This document shows positions 36,470-45,875 of a stretch of DNA of 64,000 nt, piece after piece. Origin of the DNA: Eubacteriales bacterium mix99 (GTDB lineage Bacteria; Bacillota; Clostridia; Caldicoprobacterales; DTU083). The translations under genes and the position numbers were made by a program. Position 1 is the stretch's first letter; each line of letters opens with the position of its first letter. The notes under the pieces are model-generated. The model did not search any database. It was given only the letters and a program-made list of their open reading frames with translations, and had not been told where the DNA came from. The stretch is from positions 1,644,500 through 1,708,499 of the forward strand of contig CP121690.1 of assembly GCA_038396605.1 (NCBI GenBank), in the 5' to 3' direction.

Positions 36470-37412
36470 TGGCACGGATTATATTCCGGGCGGCGTATAT
36501 CCAACGATGATTACGCCATTTACTGAGGACAACAGAATTGATTTTACTGCAGTTGCAAATATGATAGACTGGTATATGGAGAATGGCTGCAGTGGCGTAT
36601 TTGCTGTATGTCAATCAAGTGAAATGTTCTTTCTTTCGGATGAGGAGAAAATTCAGCTGGTTGAGTTTGTTACGCAATATGCAAAATCAGAAGCCCGAAA
36701 CAGGGGAATTCGGAATTTTCCTGTGTTGGCTTCTGGTCATACGGGCACGGATAAAAAGCGACAGGCTGAGATGATGAATAAAATGTATGATGCAGGTGCG
36801 GATGTCATTGTGCTGATTACAAATCGGTTTGGCGAAGAAAATTCAGATCAGCAATGGATAGAACAAGCGGAAGAACTCATTGGGCTGCTGCCCGATGTGA
36901 AGTTGGGACTGTATGAATGCCCGTATCCCAGGAAGAGGCTGGTCTCCGACAGGATATTATCATGGTGCGCTGCAAAAGACCGATTTTTGTTTTTTAAGGA
37001 TACGTGCTGTGATCAGGATTTGATTATAAAACGAATCCATACTTTAAAGGGATCGGGTATGAAATTATTTAACGCAAATGGTCAGACGCTGCTGCCGACA
37101 CTTCGTGCCGGCGCAGCGGGATATTGCGGTGTTATGGCGAATTTTCATCCCCATTTGTATGAAAAGCTTTGTAAAAATTATGCAACAAACAAAGAAGGAG
37201 CGGAAGACCTGCAGAGTTTTTTGGCCATTGCATCCCTGATCGAGTCCAGAGCGTACCCTGTATGTGCGAAATATCATATGAACCGGATGGGCATTCCCAT
37301 GTCGCTGCATACGCGCTGCGTGGACGAAGAAAAGTTATCACCTCTTTTCAGAAGAGAGGTTCGGCAGTTGTGTACGCTGGAGAAATTCATAGCCCGGGTG
37401 ATGGATTTATAG
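36462..37412 (+). CDS. DapA/NanA-superfamily aldolase, atypical
   Basis: 316 residues of a class I aldolase barrel. The Schiff-base lysine is K179 in FFKD, and a tyrosine of the catalytic pair is Y151 or Y155 in GLYECPYPRK. The usual GTTGE (DapA) or GSTGE (NanA) loop that binds the keto-acid carboxylate is replaced by CQSSEM (50-55). GGVYPTMITPFTED and the barrel length fit the family. It may therefore handle an unusual keto-acid, or act as a dehydratase. It is coupled to the FAD oxidoreductase upstream and lies before an IclR regulator. Confidence 0.82.
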   Translation: MTNGTDYIPGGVYPTMITPFTEDNRIDFTAVANMIDWYMENGCSGVFAVCQSSEMFFLSDEEKIQLVEFVTQYAKSEARNRGIRNFPVLASGHTGTDKKRQAEMMNKMYDAGADVIVLITNRFGEENSDQQWIEQAEELIGLLPDVKLGLYECPYPRKRLVSDRILSWCAAKDRFLFFKDTCCDQDLIIKRIHTLKGSGMKLFNANGQTLLPTLRAGAAGYCGVMANFHPHLYEKLCKNYATNKEGAEDLQSFLAIASLIESRAYPVCAKYHMNRMGIPMSLHTRCVDEEKLSPLFRREVRQLCTLEKFIARVMDL

Positions 37413-37448
37413 AATTGGAAAGAGAACGGGGAAGTGAGGTGACATAAA

Positions 37449-38210
37449 ATGGAGAGAAAGATAAATCAGGTAAAGTCCTTGTATAAAGCCATGAAGGTTT
37501 TGGAATGTTTTACTGTGGAACAACCGGAATTAAGCATCACGGAAATAAGCTGCAAGCTTGGTTTATACAAAAGCAATGTATACAATATTTTATCTACCTT
37601 TGAGCAATTGGGGTATGTGTCCCAGAATCCTGAAAACAGTAAGTACAGGTTGGGAATCAAAATACTGAACCGGAGTTTTGTTTTTAATTCGCATATGTCC
37701 ATTCAGCGCATTGCTTTGCCTCACATGCAGAGGATAGCGGATTCTTCCCGTGAAAATGTGTATCTCGCTGTGCCCAACGGAACGGAAGTGGTGTACCTTG
37801 AATCATGCTGTCCCTATGGAATTGCTCCTTCCAGAAATTTGCAGGGAGAAAGGGCGCCAATGTATTGTACTGCGATCGGAAAGGCGATGCTTGCCTATTC
37901 CCCGCAGAAAGTGATTGATGAAGTTTATAAGGATAAGGTACGTAAGTTTACGGAACAAACGATCACGAAAAAGAGCAAACTGGAGGAGGAGCTGAAGCTC
38001 ATTCAATCCAGGGGATACGCCATTGATGACATGGAGCATGAATATGGTATTCGGTGTGTGGGCATGGCGATCAAAAACAGTTCCGGAGAAGCTTATGCCG
38101 GGTTAAGTGTTTCAGGTCCGTCTCCCCGCATTGATGATAAAAAAACAGAGCTGCTTGCCGGGCTTTTACAGGAAAATATCCGGACGATAGAAGAGGACTA
38201 CAAGTTTTAA
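37449..38210 (+). CDS. IclR-family transcriptional regulator
   Basis: 253 residues. The N-terminal winged helix is at about 15-75 (LSITEISCKLGLYKSNVYNI, FEQLGYVSQNPENSKYRLG), and the C-terminal IclR effector domain includes RGYAIDDMEHEYGIRCVGMA. IclR regulators typically sense small acids and phenolics or sugar acids. Its place inside the operon, between the aldolase and the BNR proteins, suggests it controls the locus in response to the keto-acid intermediate. ATG 37449 follows the weak GAAGTGAGGTGAC. Confidence 0.9.
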   Translation: MERKINQVKSLYKAMKVLECFTVEQPELSITEISCKLGLYKSNVYNILSTFEQLGYVSQNPENSKYRLGIKILNRSFVFNSHMSIQRIALPHMQRIADSSRENVYLAVPNGTEVVYLESCCPYGIAPSRNLQGERAPMYCTAIGKAMLAYSPQKVIDEVYKDKVRKFTEQTITKKSKLEEELKLIQSRGYAIDDMEHEYGIRCVGMAIKNSSGEAYAGLSVSGPSPRIDDKKTELLAGLLQENIRTIEEDYKF

Positions 38211-38276
38211 GGAAGACGAGCCAAATCATTATCGCAGGGTTCCGGGCAGGTGGGCCAGACAAGGAAGGTTGGGGAA

Positions 38277-39683
38277 ATGAGAGGAAATACAGGCTGGGAA
38301 TATCATCCATACAGACCAGCCCATAAGATGGCAGAGGCAAACTTGCCATTTATCTGCCGCCTTGCGCCAAATGAGAGCGCAATTGAGCTGGAATGGTTTG
38401 ACAAGGGTTGCCCAGGGCCTCATATTTTAAAGTGGAGGGAGAAGGGAAGGGATCGTCCCTGGTGCACAAAGTCTGTGGATGAGGCAAGGCTGTGCATCGA
38501 CGGATTGGAAAAAGGTAGGAACTACGAACTTTGTATTGAGAGAAAGGACAAATCATGGAAATCCAGCGCCATCCGATTGGCAAGGACCGGCTCGGTACCG
38601 GGACAGGTCATAAACTATCTGCATCCGGAAGACAGATTATATGCCTTTTCCGGTCGTGCCCTGTGCAGTCCGTCCATCGTGAAACTGCCTTCGGGATCCC
38701 TTTTGGTTTCCATGGATCTTTTTGCTTCCGGCGCTCCCCAGAATCTGACCTTGCTGTTTCGGTCCGATGATCGGGGAAAAACCTGGTACTATGTGACGGA
38801 TCTTTTCCCATGCTACTGGGGTACGCTGTTTGTACACCGAAACAGGCTGTATATGCTGGGGTGTTCCACGGAATACGGAGATATTCTGATAGGAGTTTCC
38901 GATGATGACGGGGATACCTGGTCCCAACCGGCCCGTTTATTTTCCGGCAGCGGTTCTTCCCTGTCTGCCGGCTGGGGACGTGCACCTCTTCCAATGGTCA
39001 TAAAAGACGGCCGGTTGTTTGCGTCGGTGGATTATGGCGCATGGAAGGAAGGCGGTCATGCCATCGGCGTGATTTCTGTACCGGAAGATGCAGATCTTCT
39101 GGACAGCCCGAACTGGACCTGTTCGGATTTGACGGCATACGATCCTTCCTGGCCCGGGGCCCCCAGGGGCAGGAGTACCGGTCTCCTGGAGGGGAATATG
39201 GTGATTGGCAAAGATGGCAGACTGCTGGATCTTCTGCGCATTGGCCTTACTGCATGCGATCCGGGTTATGGCGTCGCAGTTTTATTGGAAGCGAACCCGG
39301 AGCATCCGGAAAGCCGGCCTGTCTTTCACCGTTTTATTGATATGCCTGGCGGGAGCAACAGTAAATCCTATATCTTATTTGATTCTGTGAGCAATTGTTA
39401 TTTTGCCATTGGGAATATTTGTGTGGATCCGTCCACTCCCGGACAGCGAAATGTGTTGGCTTTGCAGGCCTCTCAGGATTTGTATCACTGGAAGACGGTC
39501 AGAATTCTGATGGATTATCGGGAGGAGGATCCGGGGAAAGTGGGATTTCAGTATATTACCTTCCTGATCGATGAAAAGGATATTCTTTATGTTTCCAGGA
39601 CATCCATGAACGGATCAGGAAACTTTCATGATGCGAACTATATTACTTTTCATGTGATAGAGAATTTTAGGAAGTATACATGA
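38277..39683 (+). CDS. Sialidase-fold (BNR repeat) protein with N-terminal fibronectin-III-like domain
   Basis: 468 residues. The first 100 residues resemble a fibronectin type III domain (AIELEWFDKG to LEKGRNYELCIERKD). A beta-propeller follows, with Asp boxes RSDDRGKTW and VSDDDGDTW. The family includes sialidases and other glycosidases or lyases with this fold. The arginine triad of true GH33 sialidases is not obvious, so the substrate is open. There is no signal peptide. ATG 38277 is selected by AAGGAAGG and GGGG just upstream; GTG 38250 has none. It lies 66 bp after the IclR gene. Confidence 0.75.
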   Translation: MRGNTGWEYHPYRPAHKMAEANLPFICRLAPNESAIELEWFDKGCPGPHILKWREKGRDRPWCTKSVDEARLCIDGLEKGRNYELCIERKDKSWKSSAIRLARTGSVPGQVINYLHPEDRLYAFSGRALCSPSIVKLPSGSLLVSMDLFASGAPQNLTLLFRSDDRGKTWYYVTDLFPCYWGTLFVHRNRLYMLGCSTEYGDILIGVSDDDGDTWSQPARLFSGSGSSLSAGWGRAPLPMVIKDGRLFASVDYGAWKEGGHAIGVISVPEDADLLDSPNWTCSDLTAYDPSWPGAPRGRSTGLLEGNMVIGKDGRLLDLLRIGLTACDPGYGVAVLLEANPEHPESRPVFHRFIDMPGGSNSKSYILFDSVSNCYFAIGNICVDPSTPGQRNVLALQASQDLYHWKTVRILMDYREEDPGKVGFQYITFLIDEKDILYVSRTSMNGSGNFHDANYITFHVIENFRKYT

Positions 39684-39772
39684 GATCTTAACATAAGTAA
39701 AAATATCTGTTTCTACGTATCTGCGGAAATTCAGGTAATATTCCACAGAAGAATTTAGGAGGGAGGAAAAAA

Positions 39773-40801
39773 ATGATTATCGAACCTATCAGGGAATTTA
39801 TCTTTTTGAATGATCGGCCCTTTCGAAGCTGTCATGCGTCCACCGTATTGAGGCGGAGCAACGGAGAGATTCTTGTCGCCTGGTTCGGAGGCTCAAAAGA
39901 AGGTGCGGAGGATGTGGCGATTTGGTATACCAGGCGCACGGAAGATGGCTGGTACTACCCGGAAAAGCTTGCGGATGAGCCCGGTTTGCCGCATTGGAAT
40001 CCAGTCCTGTTTATGGGACAAAATGGTCGGATTATCCTGTATTATAAGGTCGGGCATCATATTTCGCAATGGCATACCCGCTTTATGACTTCTGAGGACG
40101 GATATTTCTGGTCCAGTCCCAGGCCCCTGGTGGAAGGGGACCGGGGCGGCCGGGGTCCGGTCCGGAATAAGCTCATAAAGCTGAAGGATGGTACATGGCT
40201 GGCCCCTGCTTCGACAGAGGGGGAATCCTGGGATGCCTTTGTGGATATTTCCAGGGATCAGGGGAAAACGTGGATCAAAAGCGCAATGGTTCCAATTGTT
40301 CATCAAAAGCCAGAGCAGAGAGGGAAGGCAGCCGGATCGGATTCTGCAGATTTTTCGGGTTCGGAATATGTTTTTCACGGGAAAGGGGTTATACAGCCTA
40401 CGCTTTGGGAATCCGCTCCCGGAATGGTGCATATGCTGCTGAGGAGCACGGAGGGACGGATTTTTCGCAGCGATTCGACGGACAGCGGAAAAACATGGTG
40501 CCCTGCGTATCCGACTGTTCTGCCGAATAACAACAGTGGAATTGATGTTGTAAAACTGTCGGACGGCAGACTGATCCTGGCATATAATCCGGTAGGCCGG
40601 AACCATGGCGCCAGGACGCCTCTTATCCTGAGCATGTCCCGGGATAACGGTGTAACCTGGAAGCAGGTATGGACGCTGGAAGAGGAGGAAGGAGAATACT
40701 CCTATCCCGCAATCATTGCCGATGAGGATGAAATCCTCGTGACCTATACCTGGAAACGGGAAAGGATTGTTCTTTGGATAATTCCCATTTCGTTCCTGTG
40801 A
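39773..40801 (+). CDS. Sialidase-fold (BNR_2) glycosidase-like protein
   Basis: 342 residues forming a compact propeller. Asp-box-like repeats are SEDGYFW, SRDQGKTW, STDSGKTW and SRDNGVTW. The start CHASTVLRRSNGEILVAWFG and GRGPVRNK are typical of the exo-alpha-sialidase-like BNR_2 group found in cytoplasmic glycan pathways. There is no signal peptide. GGAGGGAGGAAA precedes ATG 39773. It ends the long operon that begins with the transporter. Two different sialidase-fold proteins and an aldolase in one locus invite a sialic-acid reading, but kinase, epimerase and deaminase genes for that route are missing here. Confidence 0.8.
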   Translation: MIIEPIREFIFLNDRPFRSCHASTVLRRSNGEILVAWFGGSKEGAEDVAIWYTRRTEDGWYYPEKLADEPGLPHWNPVLFMGQNGRIILYYKVGHHISQWHTRFMTSEDGYFWSSPRPLVEGDRGGRGPVRNKLIKLKDGTWLAPASTEGESWDAFVDISRDQGKTWIKSAMVPIVHQKPEQRGKAAGSDSADFSGSEYVFHGKGVIQPTLWESAPGMVHMLLRSTEGRIFRSDSTDSGKTWCPAYPTVLPNNNSGIDVVKLSDGRLILAYNPVGRNHGARTPLILSMSRDNGVTWKQVWTLEEEEGEYSYPAIIADEDEILVTYTWKRERIVLWIIPISFL

Positions 40802-40843
40802 CAGGACCAGGATGACTTCAGGACAATTTCGGGATAACAGTTT

Positions 40844-41110
40844 TTACTCATCAATTAGCTCCAGTTCCAGGAAGTCGAAATCTATGACTTCAATGAAGTT
40901 GTCCTGTATCAGTTCCACCCGTTGATATTTGTCATAGTCCCTTTGATTGTTGGGCAGCCACATAGGCCTTTGCAGGTCAAATTCATAGCAGATTTTCCGG
41001 ATGCATTCCTGAAGCCTTTCTTCATTGGACAGTCCGGGCTCTTCGCTGGTTACGACGATATCCCGGACTGTTTTGTTGTCTTTTCGTATCTTTCCCCATA
41101 TACGAAACAT
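40844..41110 (-). CDS. Conserved small clostridial protein of unknown function
   Basis: 88 residues starting MFRIWGKIRKDNKTVRDIVV and containing CYEFDLQRPMWLPNNQRDY. It ends in an acidic strand, FIEVIDFDFLELELIDE. I recognise this as a widely conserved small protein of Clostridia, always without an assigned role. No membrane segment or metal motif. GGGTGAGGAA precedes ATG 41110. Confidence 0.75.
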   Translation of the reverse strand: MFRIWGKIRKDNKTVRDIVVTSEEPGLSNEERLQECIRKICYEFDLQRPMWLPNNQRDYDKYQRVELIQDNFIEVIDFDFLELELIDE

Positions 41111-41278
41111 TTCCTCACCCTTTGTTTTTTTGATTCGGTACCATTATAACAAAAAACGGGCATATTAAACACAGGTGATTCAATAATTATAGATAAGATG
41201 GAGATGTGAAAAATTTTGAAGCAGCTGAGAAGAAGACCTGCTGTAAAATAAAATGCGGAAGGAGTGGGGAGAATCCGA

Positions 41279-42124
41279 TTGCTGCGTTTTATAAAAATGT
41301 TGTTCCGGAGATATGTGGATGATGAGGTGCCGGCCTACAGCGCACAGATGGCCTATTATTTTTTACTGGCTTTTTTCCCTTTTTTGATTTTCCTGATTAC
41401 GATTATCGGCTATTTGCCGGTATCCGATGCTGATATTCTGGATCCACTGGCCAATCTCCTGCCGTCGATATCCTATCAGGTACTTCGGGAAAATGTGGAG
41501 CAGGTAGTAAAAACCCGGAATATGCAGCTGTTGTCCTTTGGGTTTGTGGCTATGCTCTGGGCGTCCTCCAGTGGCATGCGCGCGATTATGCGCGGAATCA
41601 ACAAGGCGTTGTGCAGGGATGACAGGATGCCATTCTGGATTTCTGTCCCTCTCTCGATTGTTTTTACTGTTCTGGTTACATTATTGGTCGTTTTTTACTT
41701 TATTCTCCTGATATTTGGGGAGCAGATCGGTGAATTGCTGGTCTGTGCCGGAATGAGGTGGGAGTACTGGAAGGGATGGGATGTCATACGGTATATGTCG
41801 GCTGTTCTGATTATGATTGGCGTTTTTACCCTTTTGTTCCGATACAGTCCCTGTAAGAGGATAAGATGGCGAAATGCCCTGCCGGGTGCTGTCTTTACAA
41901 CGGTAGGGTGGCTGCTTGTTTCCCTGATATTTACTTTTTATGTGAACCAATTCTGGGATCCAACCCTTGTCTACGGAAACCTTGGCGGAATCATTGCCCT
42001 GTTGATCTGGCTGTTTATCAGTGCCCAGCTGATCATTCTCGGCGGTGAAGTCAATGCCATCCTGATTTTCAACCGTAGGGACCGGACAGGGAAATCCGGT
42101 CCCCGGCTGAAAAATCGAACTTAA
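41279..42124 (+). CDS. YihY/BrkB-family inner-membrane protein
   Basis: 281 residues from TTG 41279, or 286 if GTG 41264 is used. Five to six membrane segments are predicted, with the family opening RRYVDDEVPAYSAQMAYYFL and the YGNLGGIIALLIWLFISAQL segment near the end. The family was once called ribonuclease BN by mistake; its function is still unclear, with a transport or lipid role suggested. TTG 41279 is preferred because GGAGTGGGGAG sits seven bases upstream and because it matches the family N-terminus. Its stop codon overlaps the end of the convergent flavin reductase by three bases. Confidence 0.88.
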   Translation: MLRFIKMLFRRYVDDEVPAYSAQMAYYFLLAFFPFLIFLITIIGYLPVSDADILDPLANLLPSISYQVLRENVEQVVKTRNMQLLSFGFVAMLWASSSGMRAIMRGINKALCRDDRMPFWISVPLSIVFTVLVTLLVVFYFILLIFGEQIGELLVCAGMRWEYWKGWDVIRYMSAVLIMIGVFTLLFRYSPCKRIRWRNALPGAVFTTVGWLLVSLIFTFYVNQFWDPTLVYGNLGGIIALLIWLFISAQLIILGGEVNAILIFNRRDRTGKSGPRLKNRT

Positions 42125-42669
42125 ACTCCTGTGGTATAGCATGCCAGGATCTCGCCATAGAACATGGTGTGATAATCCGGATACCATTTTTCATTGGTTT
42201 CCGGATCCAGTAAGGCGGGATCCATCGTCTGTTTGTAAACAACCCGGCACTCATAGTGCAGACTGCATTCCCCTATGACCGGCACCGGAACGGCTTTTCC
42301 GGGAACCGGCGTCAGCCCGCATTCCCTCAGTTTGTCACAGTCCCTTCCGGATTTGCTTCCGCAGAAGGCGAGTTCCTTTTTCAAATCCCGTTCCAGGGGG
42401 ATGCTGACCGTAAAGTATCCGGTGGAATCCAGAACCGGATAGGTATAGCGGGAGGCGCGGACGGGTGCCAGAAAGATTGGCTTGTTCCAGAAATATACGA
42501 TGCCGCCCCATCCAATCACCATACTGTTGGCTTTCTCTCCCTTTGTCGTAAGGAAGACACCGCCGTGGGTCAGGGAATGATTGACGTTCTTCAGATATTG
42601 TTCGTAGGAAACATCCTTCCTGCTGATCTCATTTCTTGCTTTCCTGTTTGGCTGGGAATGATCCGTCAT
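42121..42669 (-). CDS. Flavin reductase-like (FMN-binding split barrel) protein
   Basis: 182 residues from ATG 42669, which has AGAGGAGGAA upstream; the in-frame ATG 42687 has none. The split-barrel core has GVFLTTKGEKANSMVIGWGG, APVRASRYTYPVLDSTGYFT and CGSKSGRDCDKL, typical of FMN-binding flavin reductases in anaerobes. It may supply or use reduced flavin with a partner oxidoreductase. No partner is adjacent. Confidence 0.88.
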   Translation of the reverse strand: MTDHSQPNRKARNEISRKDVSYEQYLKNVNHSLTHGGVFLTTKGEKANSMVIGWGGIVYFWNKPIFLAPVRASRYTYPVLDSTGYFTVSIPLERDLKKELAFCGSKSGRDCDKLRECGLTPVPGKAVPVPVIGECSLHYECRVVYKQTMDPALLDPETNEKWYPDYHTMFYGEILACYTTGV

Positions 42670-42738
42670 ACAATTCCTCCTCTTCATTTTAACTCGTTTT
42701 AGCTCTTAATTTGTCTGGTTTGTCTTGAAATGGTCCAA

Positions 42739-44115
42739 TTATCTTTCCTTCAGCGGCTTGTAATCCTTAATTTGTATCAGTGTACGGTAGGCGGGACGAA
42801 TGATTTTTCCACCGCTGATCAACTCCTCCATGGAGTGGGCACACCAGCCCGGCATCCTGGCAATGGCAAATATCGGGGTATAAAGATCCGCAGGGATTCC
42901 AAGCATCTTGTAAACGAAGCCGGAATAGAAGTCCACATTGGCGCACAATGTCTTCTCTTTTCCCTTTCTCTCCGCAAACAGCTCCGGTGTGATCCTCTCT
43001 ATTGTATCATATAGCGCAAACTCACTTTCCATGTGTTTTATTTTTGCCAGTTCCTTTGCCTTGTTTTTCAGCAAGACGGCCCTGGGATCCGAAAGGGTAT
43101 AAACCGCATGTCCCATTCCATATATCAGACCGGTGTGGTCAAACGCTTTCCTGTCCAGTATTTTAATCAGATAATCCCGGACGGCGGATTCATTTTCCCA
43201 GTTTGAAACATGGCTTTGGATATCATGGATCATTTCCATGACCCTGGCGTTGGCGCCGCCGTGTCTGGGCCCTTTCAGGGAACCGACTCCCGCAGCTATG
43301 GCAGAATAGGTATCGGTCCCCGTGGAAGTGACTACTCGGGTGACGAACGTGGAATTGTTGCCGCCGCCGTGCTCTGCGTGCAGGATCAGGGCAAGATCCA
43401 GGGTCTCCGCTTCCAGTCTGGTATACTGGCTGTCCGGCCGCACCATATGGAGGAAACACTCTGCCGTGCTCTGACCGTCCTTGGGATTATGGATGTAAAG
43501 GCTCTTGTTATCCAGGTAATGGCGTTTTGCCATATAGGAATAAGCTACGAAAGCCGGCATTCTGGCAATCAGGTCAATGCATCTGCACAGCACCCGGCTG
43601 ATGGACAAGTTGTCCGGATCATTCTCATAGGAATAGCAGGCAAGAATGCACCGGGTCAGTTTATTCATAATGTTGCTGCCGGTTCCCTTGAGAATGACAT
43701 CCTCCACGAAGCCGTCGGGCAGAGCCCTTCTTTCGTTCAGAATATGCCGGAAGGTATTCAGCTCATACTGGTTGGGAAGTTTTCCGAAGAGCAGCAGGAA
43801 GCATACTTCTTCAAAGCCAAAACGTCCATCCGTCCGGCATCCGTTTATGATATCCTCCACGTTGATGCCTCGGTAACGAAGGCGGCCTTCAACGGGCACC
43901 TTCCGGCCTTCATCCATGATATAGCCGTGGACATCCCCGATCTGGGTCAGCCCAACCAGGACTCCGGTACCATCATTGTTGCGAAGGCCCCTTTTGACAC
44001 CAAAATAATCAAAGAGAAAGGGATCGATTTTGTTATTGTCCGCAGCAAATTCCGAGAGCCTGGCGACAAACTGATCCCTTTCCATGTTTGCATTATTCCC
44101 ATCATGATTATTCAT
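42739..44115 (-). CDS. Citrate synthase (citrate/2-methylcitrate type)
   Basis: 458 residues. The catalytic residues are all visible: H285 in LKGPRHGGAN, H336 in GMGHAVYT and D395 in CANVDFYSG. It condenses oxaloacetate with acetyl-CoA at the head of the oxidative branch that supplies 2-oxoglutarate for glutamate synthesis in anaerobes. The N-terminus (MNNHDGNNANMERDQFVARL) is longer than in the proteobacterial enzyme, as in other clostridial citrate synthases. AAAGGGGATAGG precedes ATG 44115. Aconitase and isocitrate dehydrogenase genes are not next to it. Confidence 0.95.
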   Translation of the reverse strand: MNNHDGNNANMERDQFVARLSEFAADNNKIDPFLFDYFGVKRGLRNNDGTGVLVGLTQIGDVHGYIMDEGRKVPVEGRLRYRGINVEDIINGCRTDGRFGFEEVCFLLLFGKLPNQYELNTFRHILNERRALPDGFVEDVILKGTGSNIMNKLTRCILACYSYENDPDNLSISRVLCRCIDLIARMPAFVAYSYMAKRHYLDNKSLYIHNPKDGQSTAECFLHMVRPDSQYTRLEAETLDLALILHAEHGGGNNSTFVTRVVTSTGTDTYSAIAAGVGSLKGPRHGGANARVMEMIHDIQSHVSNWENESAVRDYLIKILDRKAFDHTGLIYGMGHAVYTLSDPRAVLLKNKAKELAKIKHMESEFALYDTIERITPELFAERKGKEKTLCANVDFYSGFVYKMLGIPADLYTPIFAIARMPGWCAHSMEELISGGKIIRPAYRTLIQIKDYKPLKER

Positions 44116-44517
44116 TTCATCCTATCCCCTTTGAACTGGCATTTTAAAAAATACGTTAATGTTTTTGGGTTTTTTGTTAAACTCATGCCATTTATAACTT
44201 AAGAACCATTGTACAACTTCTTTCCGCTTTCTGCAAGTAAACTTTTATAATGAAGGATTTTGAATTGTATATTTCATTTATCTTGATTTTTGCTTTTGCC
44301 TTTGTGGATTATCCCATGCTTCTCTGCTTGCATTCACTGTCTTTTGATATGGTTTCAGCTGCTTCAGGTTTCAGCGGTTTCCGCACAATTCCTGATTGGT
44401 TTCCTGTTGATCACTTAAGATTATTTTAAGTTTGGCAAAATCAGTAGCAAATTTATGTCGATATGATAAAATAATAAGGGAGGGATTGAAGATACAGAAG
44501 GACAGGGGGTTTAAGAT
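44116..44517. other. 402-bp AT-rich intergenic region
   Basis: It separates the citrate synthase from a small membrane protein. I see TATAAA-like boxes on the minus strand near 44170 and a short inverted repeat ACTTAA-TTAAGT near 44414-44432, but no well-spaced promoter, no RNA gene and no conserved frame. Confidence 0.4.
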
Positions 44518-44676
44518 ATGATGGATATATTGGCCATTATTATTGCAATGGTAGCTATATTCTTTATCCTCAGGATTGCGTTCAAGGTATTGAAATTTGT
44601 ATTGACACTGGGCGTGATTGCACTGTTGCTGTATTATCTGGTGCAGTTCGGTTTTTTGAGCTGGTTACTATTCTGA
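44518..44676 (+). CDS. 52-residue hydrophobic membrane peptide
   Basis: The frame reads MMDILAIIIAMVAIFFILRI, then FKVLKFVLTLGVIALLLYYL and a short tail FGFLSWLLF. It makes two membrane helices separated by a basic hinge (RIAFKVLK). GGGGG at 44505-44509 is well placed for ATG 44518 or ATG 44521. It has no recognised family. Strong hydrophobicity and small size resemble type I toxin or membrane-complex subunits, but no antisense RNA or partner was seen. Confidence 0.55.
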   Translation: MMDILAIIIAMVAIFFILRIAFKVLKFVLTLGVIALLLYYLVQFGFLSWLLF

Positions 44677-44886
44677 CATAAAGGCTTGTCGGCGCACTGC
44701 TTTGGCCTTTTGTACAAAAGGCAGCATGCCGGTGAGCCTTTGTCATTGTCAGATTTTCATTTCGGGCGCGCAGATTGACGTAAGCATGGAGAAACCAATG
44801 GAAGATAAGAAGGAATTTCAGCATAAATGAAGAATACAGAATAGGAAGGTGTAAAGGAACATAGATACAACGAGGAGGAATTTTCG

Positions 44887-45852
44887 ATGAAATTAGGCGT
44901 ATTTAGTCCGGTTTTGAACAGCATGGGCACGGAAGAAGCCTTTGCGTATTTGAACAAGTCGGGAGTTCAGGCAGTGGAGCTGGGAACCGGCGGTTCTCCC
45001 GGAAAGGCCCATTGTGATCCGGATATATTGCTGGCCGATGAAAGTAAGATTACAGACCTGCAGGATCTCGCGAAAAAATATGATCTGGAAATCAATGCTC
45101 TGAGCTGCCATGGAAATGGTGTTCATCCGCAGAAGGAAGTGGCAGACAAGGCGAATTCCGATTTCAGGAAAACCGTATTGCTGGCAGAAAAAATGGGGAT
45201 TGAAAAGATCATTACCTTTTCCGGATGTCCCGGCGATGGTCCCAACGCTACCTATCCCAATTGGGTGACTTGTCCCTGGCCGGATGATTTCCTGAAAGTT
45301 CTGGACTGGCAGTGGAACGAAATCCTGATCCCTTACTGGAAAAAGGCAGCCGCTTTCGCCGAGGATCATGGTATAAAGAAAATCTGCTTTGAAATGCATC
45401 CCGGGTTTTGCGTTTACAATCCGGAGACCATGATGAAGTTGAGAAACGCTGTCGGGGACATTCTCGGGGCAAACTATGATCCCAGTCATCTGTTCTGGCA
45501 GGGCATTGATCCTATTGCCTCCATCCGCTATCTGGGCAAGGCAATTTATCACTTCCATGCGAAGGATACCAAGATTGACCCGATTAATTGTGCAATCAAC
45601 GGCGTTCTGGATACCAAGCATTACAGCGATGAGATTCATCGTTCCTGGGTCTTCCGTTCAGTCGGGTATGGCCATGATTATCAGCTGTGGAAAGATATCA
45701 TCAGCAACCTGAGGATGGTAGGCTATGACGATGTGATCAGCATTGAACATGAAGACAGCCTGATGTCCGGGAACGAAGGCCTTCAGAAAGCGATCTCCTT
45801 CCTGAAGGAAGTATTGATATATGAGGATACCGGGAAAATGTTCTGGGCATAA
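44887..45852 (+). CDS. Sugar phosphate isomerase/epimerase (xylose-isomerase-like TIM barrel)
   Basis: 321 residues. Metal ligands of the family appear in order: E in ICFEMHPGF, D in ANYDPSHLFW, H in YHFHAKDT and E in ISIEHEDSLM. NALSCHGNGVHPQ and FSGCPGDGPNATYPNW match the branch often found beside Gfo/Idh/MocA dehydrogenases. None is adjacent here; the two in the window lie at 13506 and 14663. ACGAGGAGGAA precedes ATG 44887. A terminator follows, so it is transcribed alone. Confidence 0.88.
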   Translation: MKLGVFSPVLNSMGTEEAFAYLNKSGVQAVELGTGGSPGKAHCDPDILLADESKITDLQDLAKKYDLEINALSCHGNGVHPQKEVADKANSDFRKTVLLAEKMGIEKIITFSGCPGDGPNATYPNWVTCPWPDDFLKVLDWQWNEILIPYWKKAAAFAEDHGIKKICFEMHPGFCVYNPETMMKLRNAVGDILGANYDPSHLFWQGIDPIASIRYLGKAIYHFHAKDTKIDPINCAINGVLDTKHYSDEIHRSWVFRSVGYGHDYQLWKDIISNLRMVGYDDVISIEHEDSLMSGNEGLQKAISFLKEVLIYEDTGKMFWA

Positions 45853-45875
45853 AAACCGAGTACAATGAAAAGAGG

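Noticed and set aside
31566-40801. Standard sialic-acid catabolism (nan) locus
   Set aside because: NanK, NanE, NagA and NagB homologues are absent, the aldolase lacks the NanA loop, and the GH33 arginine triad is not evident.
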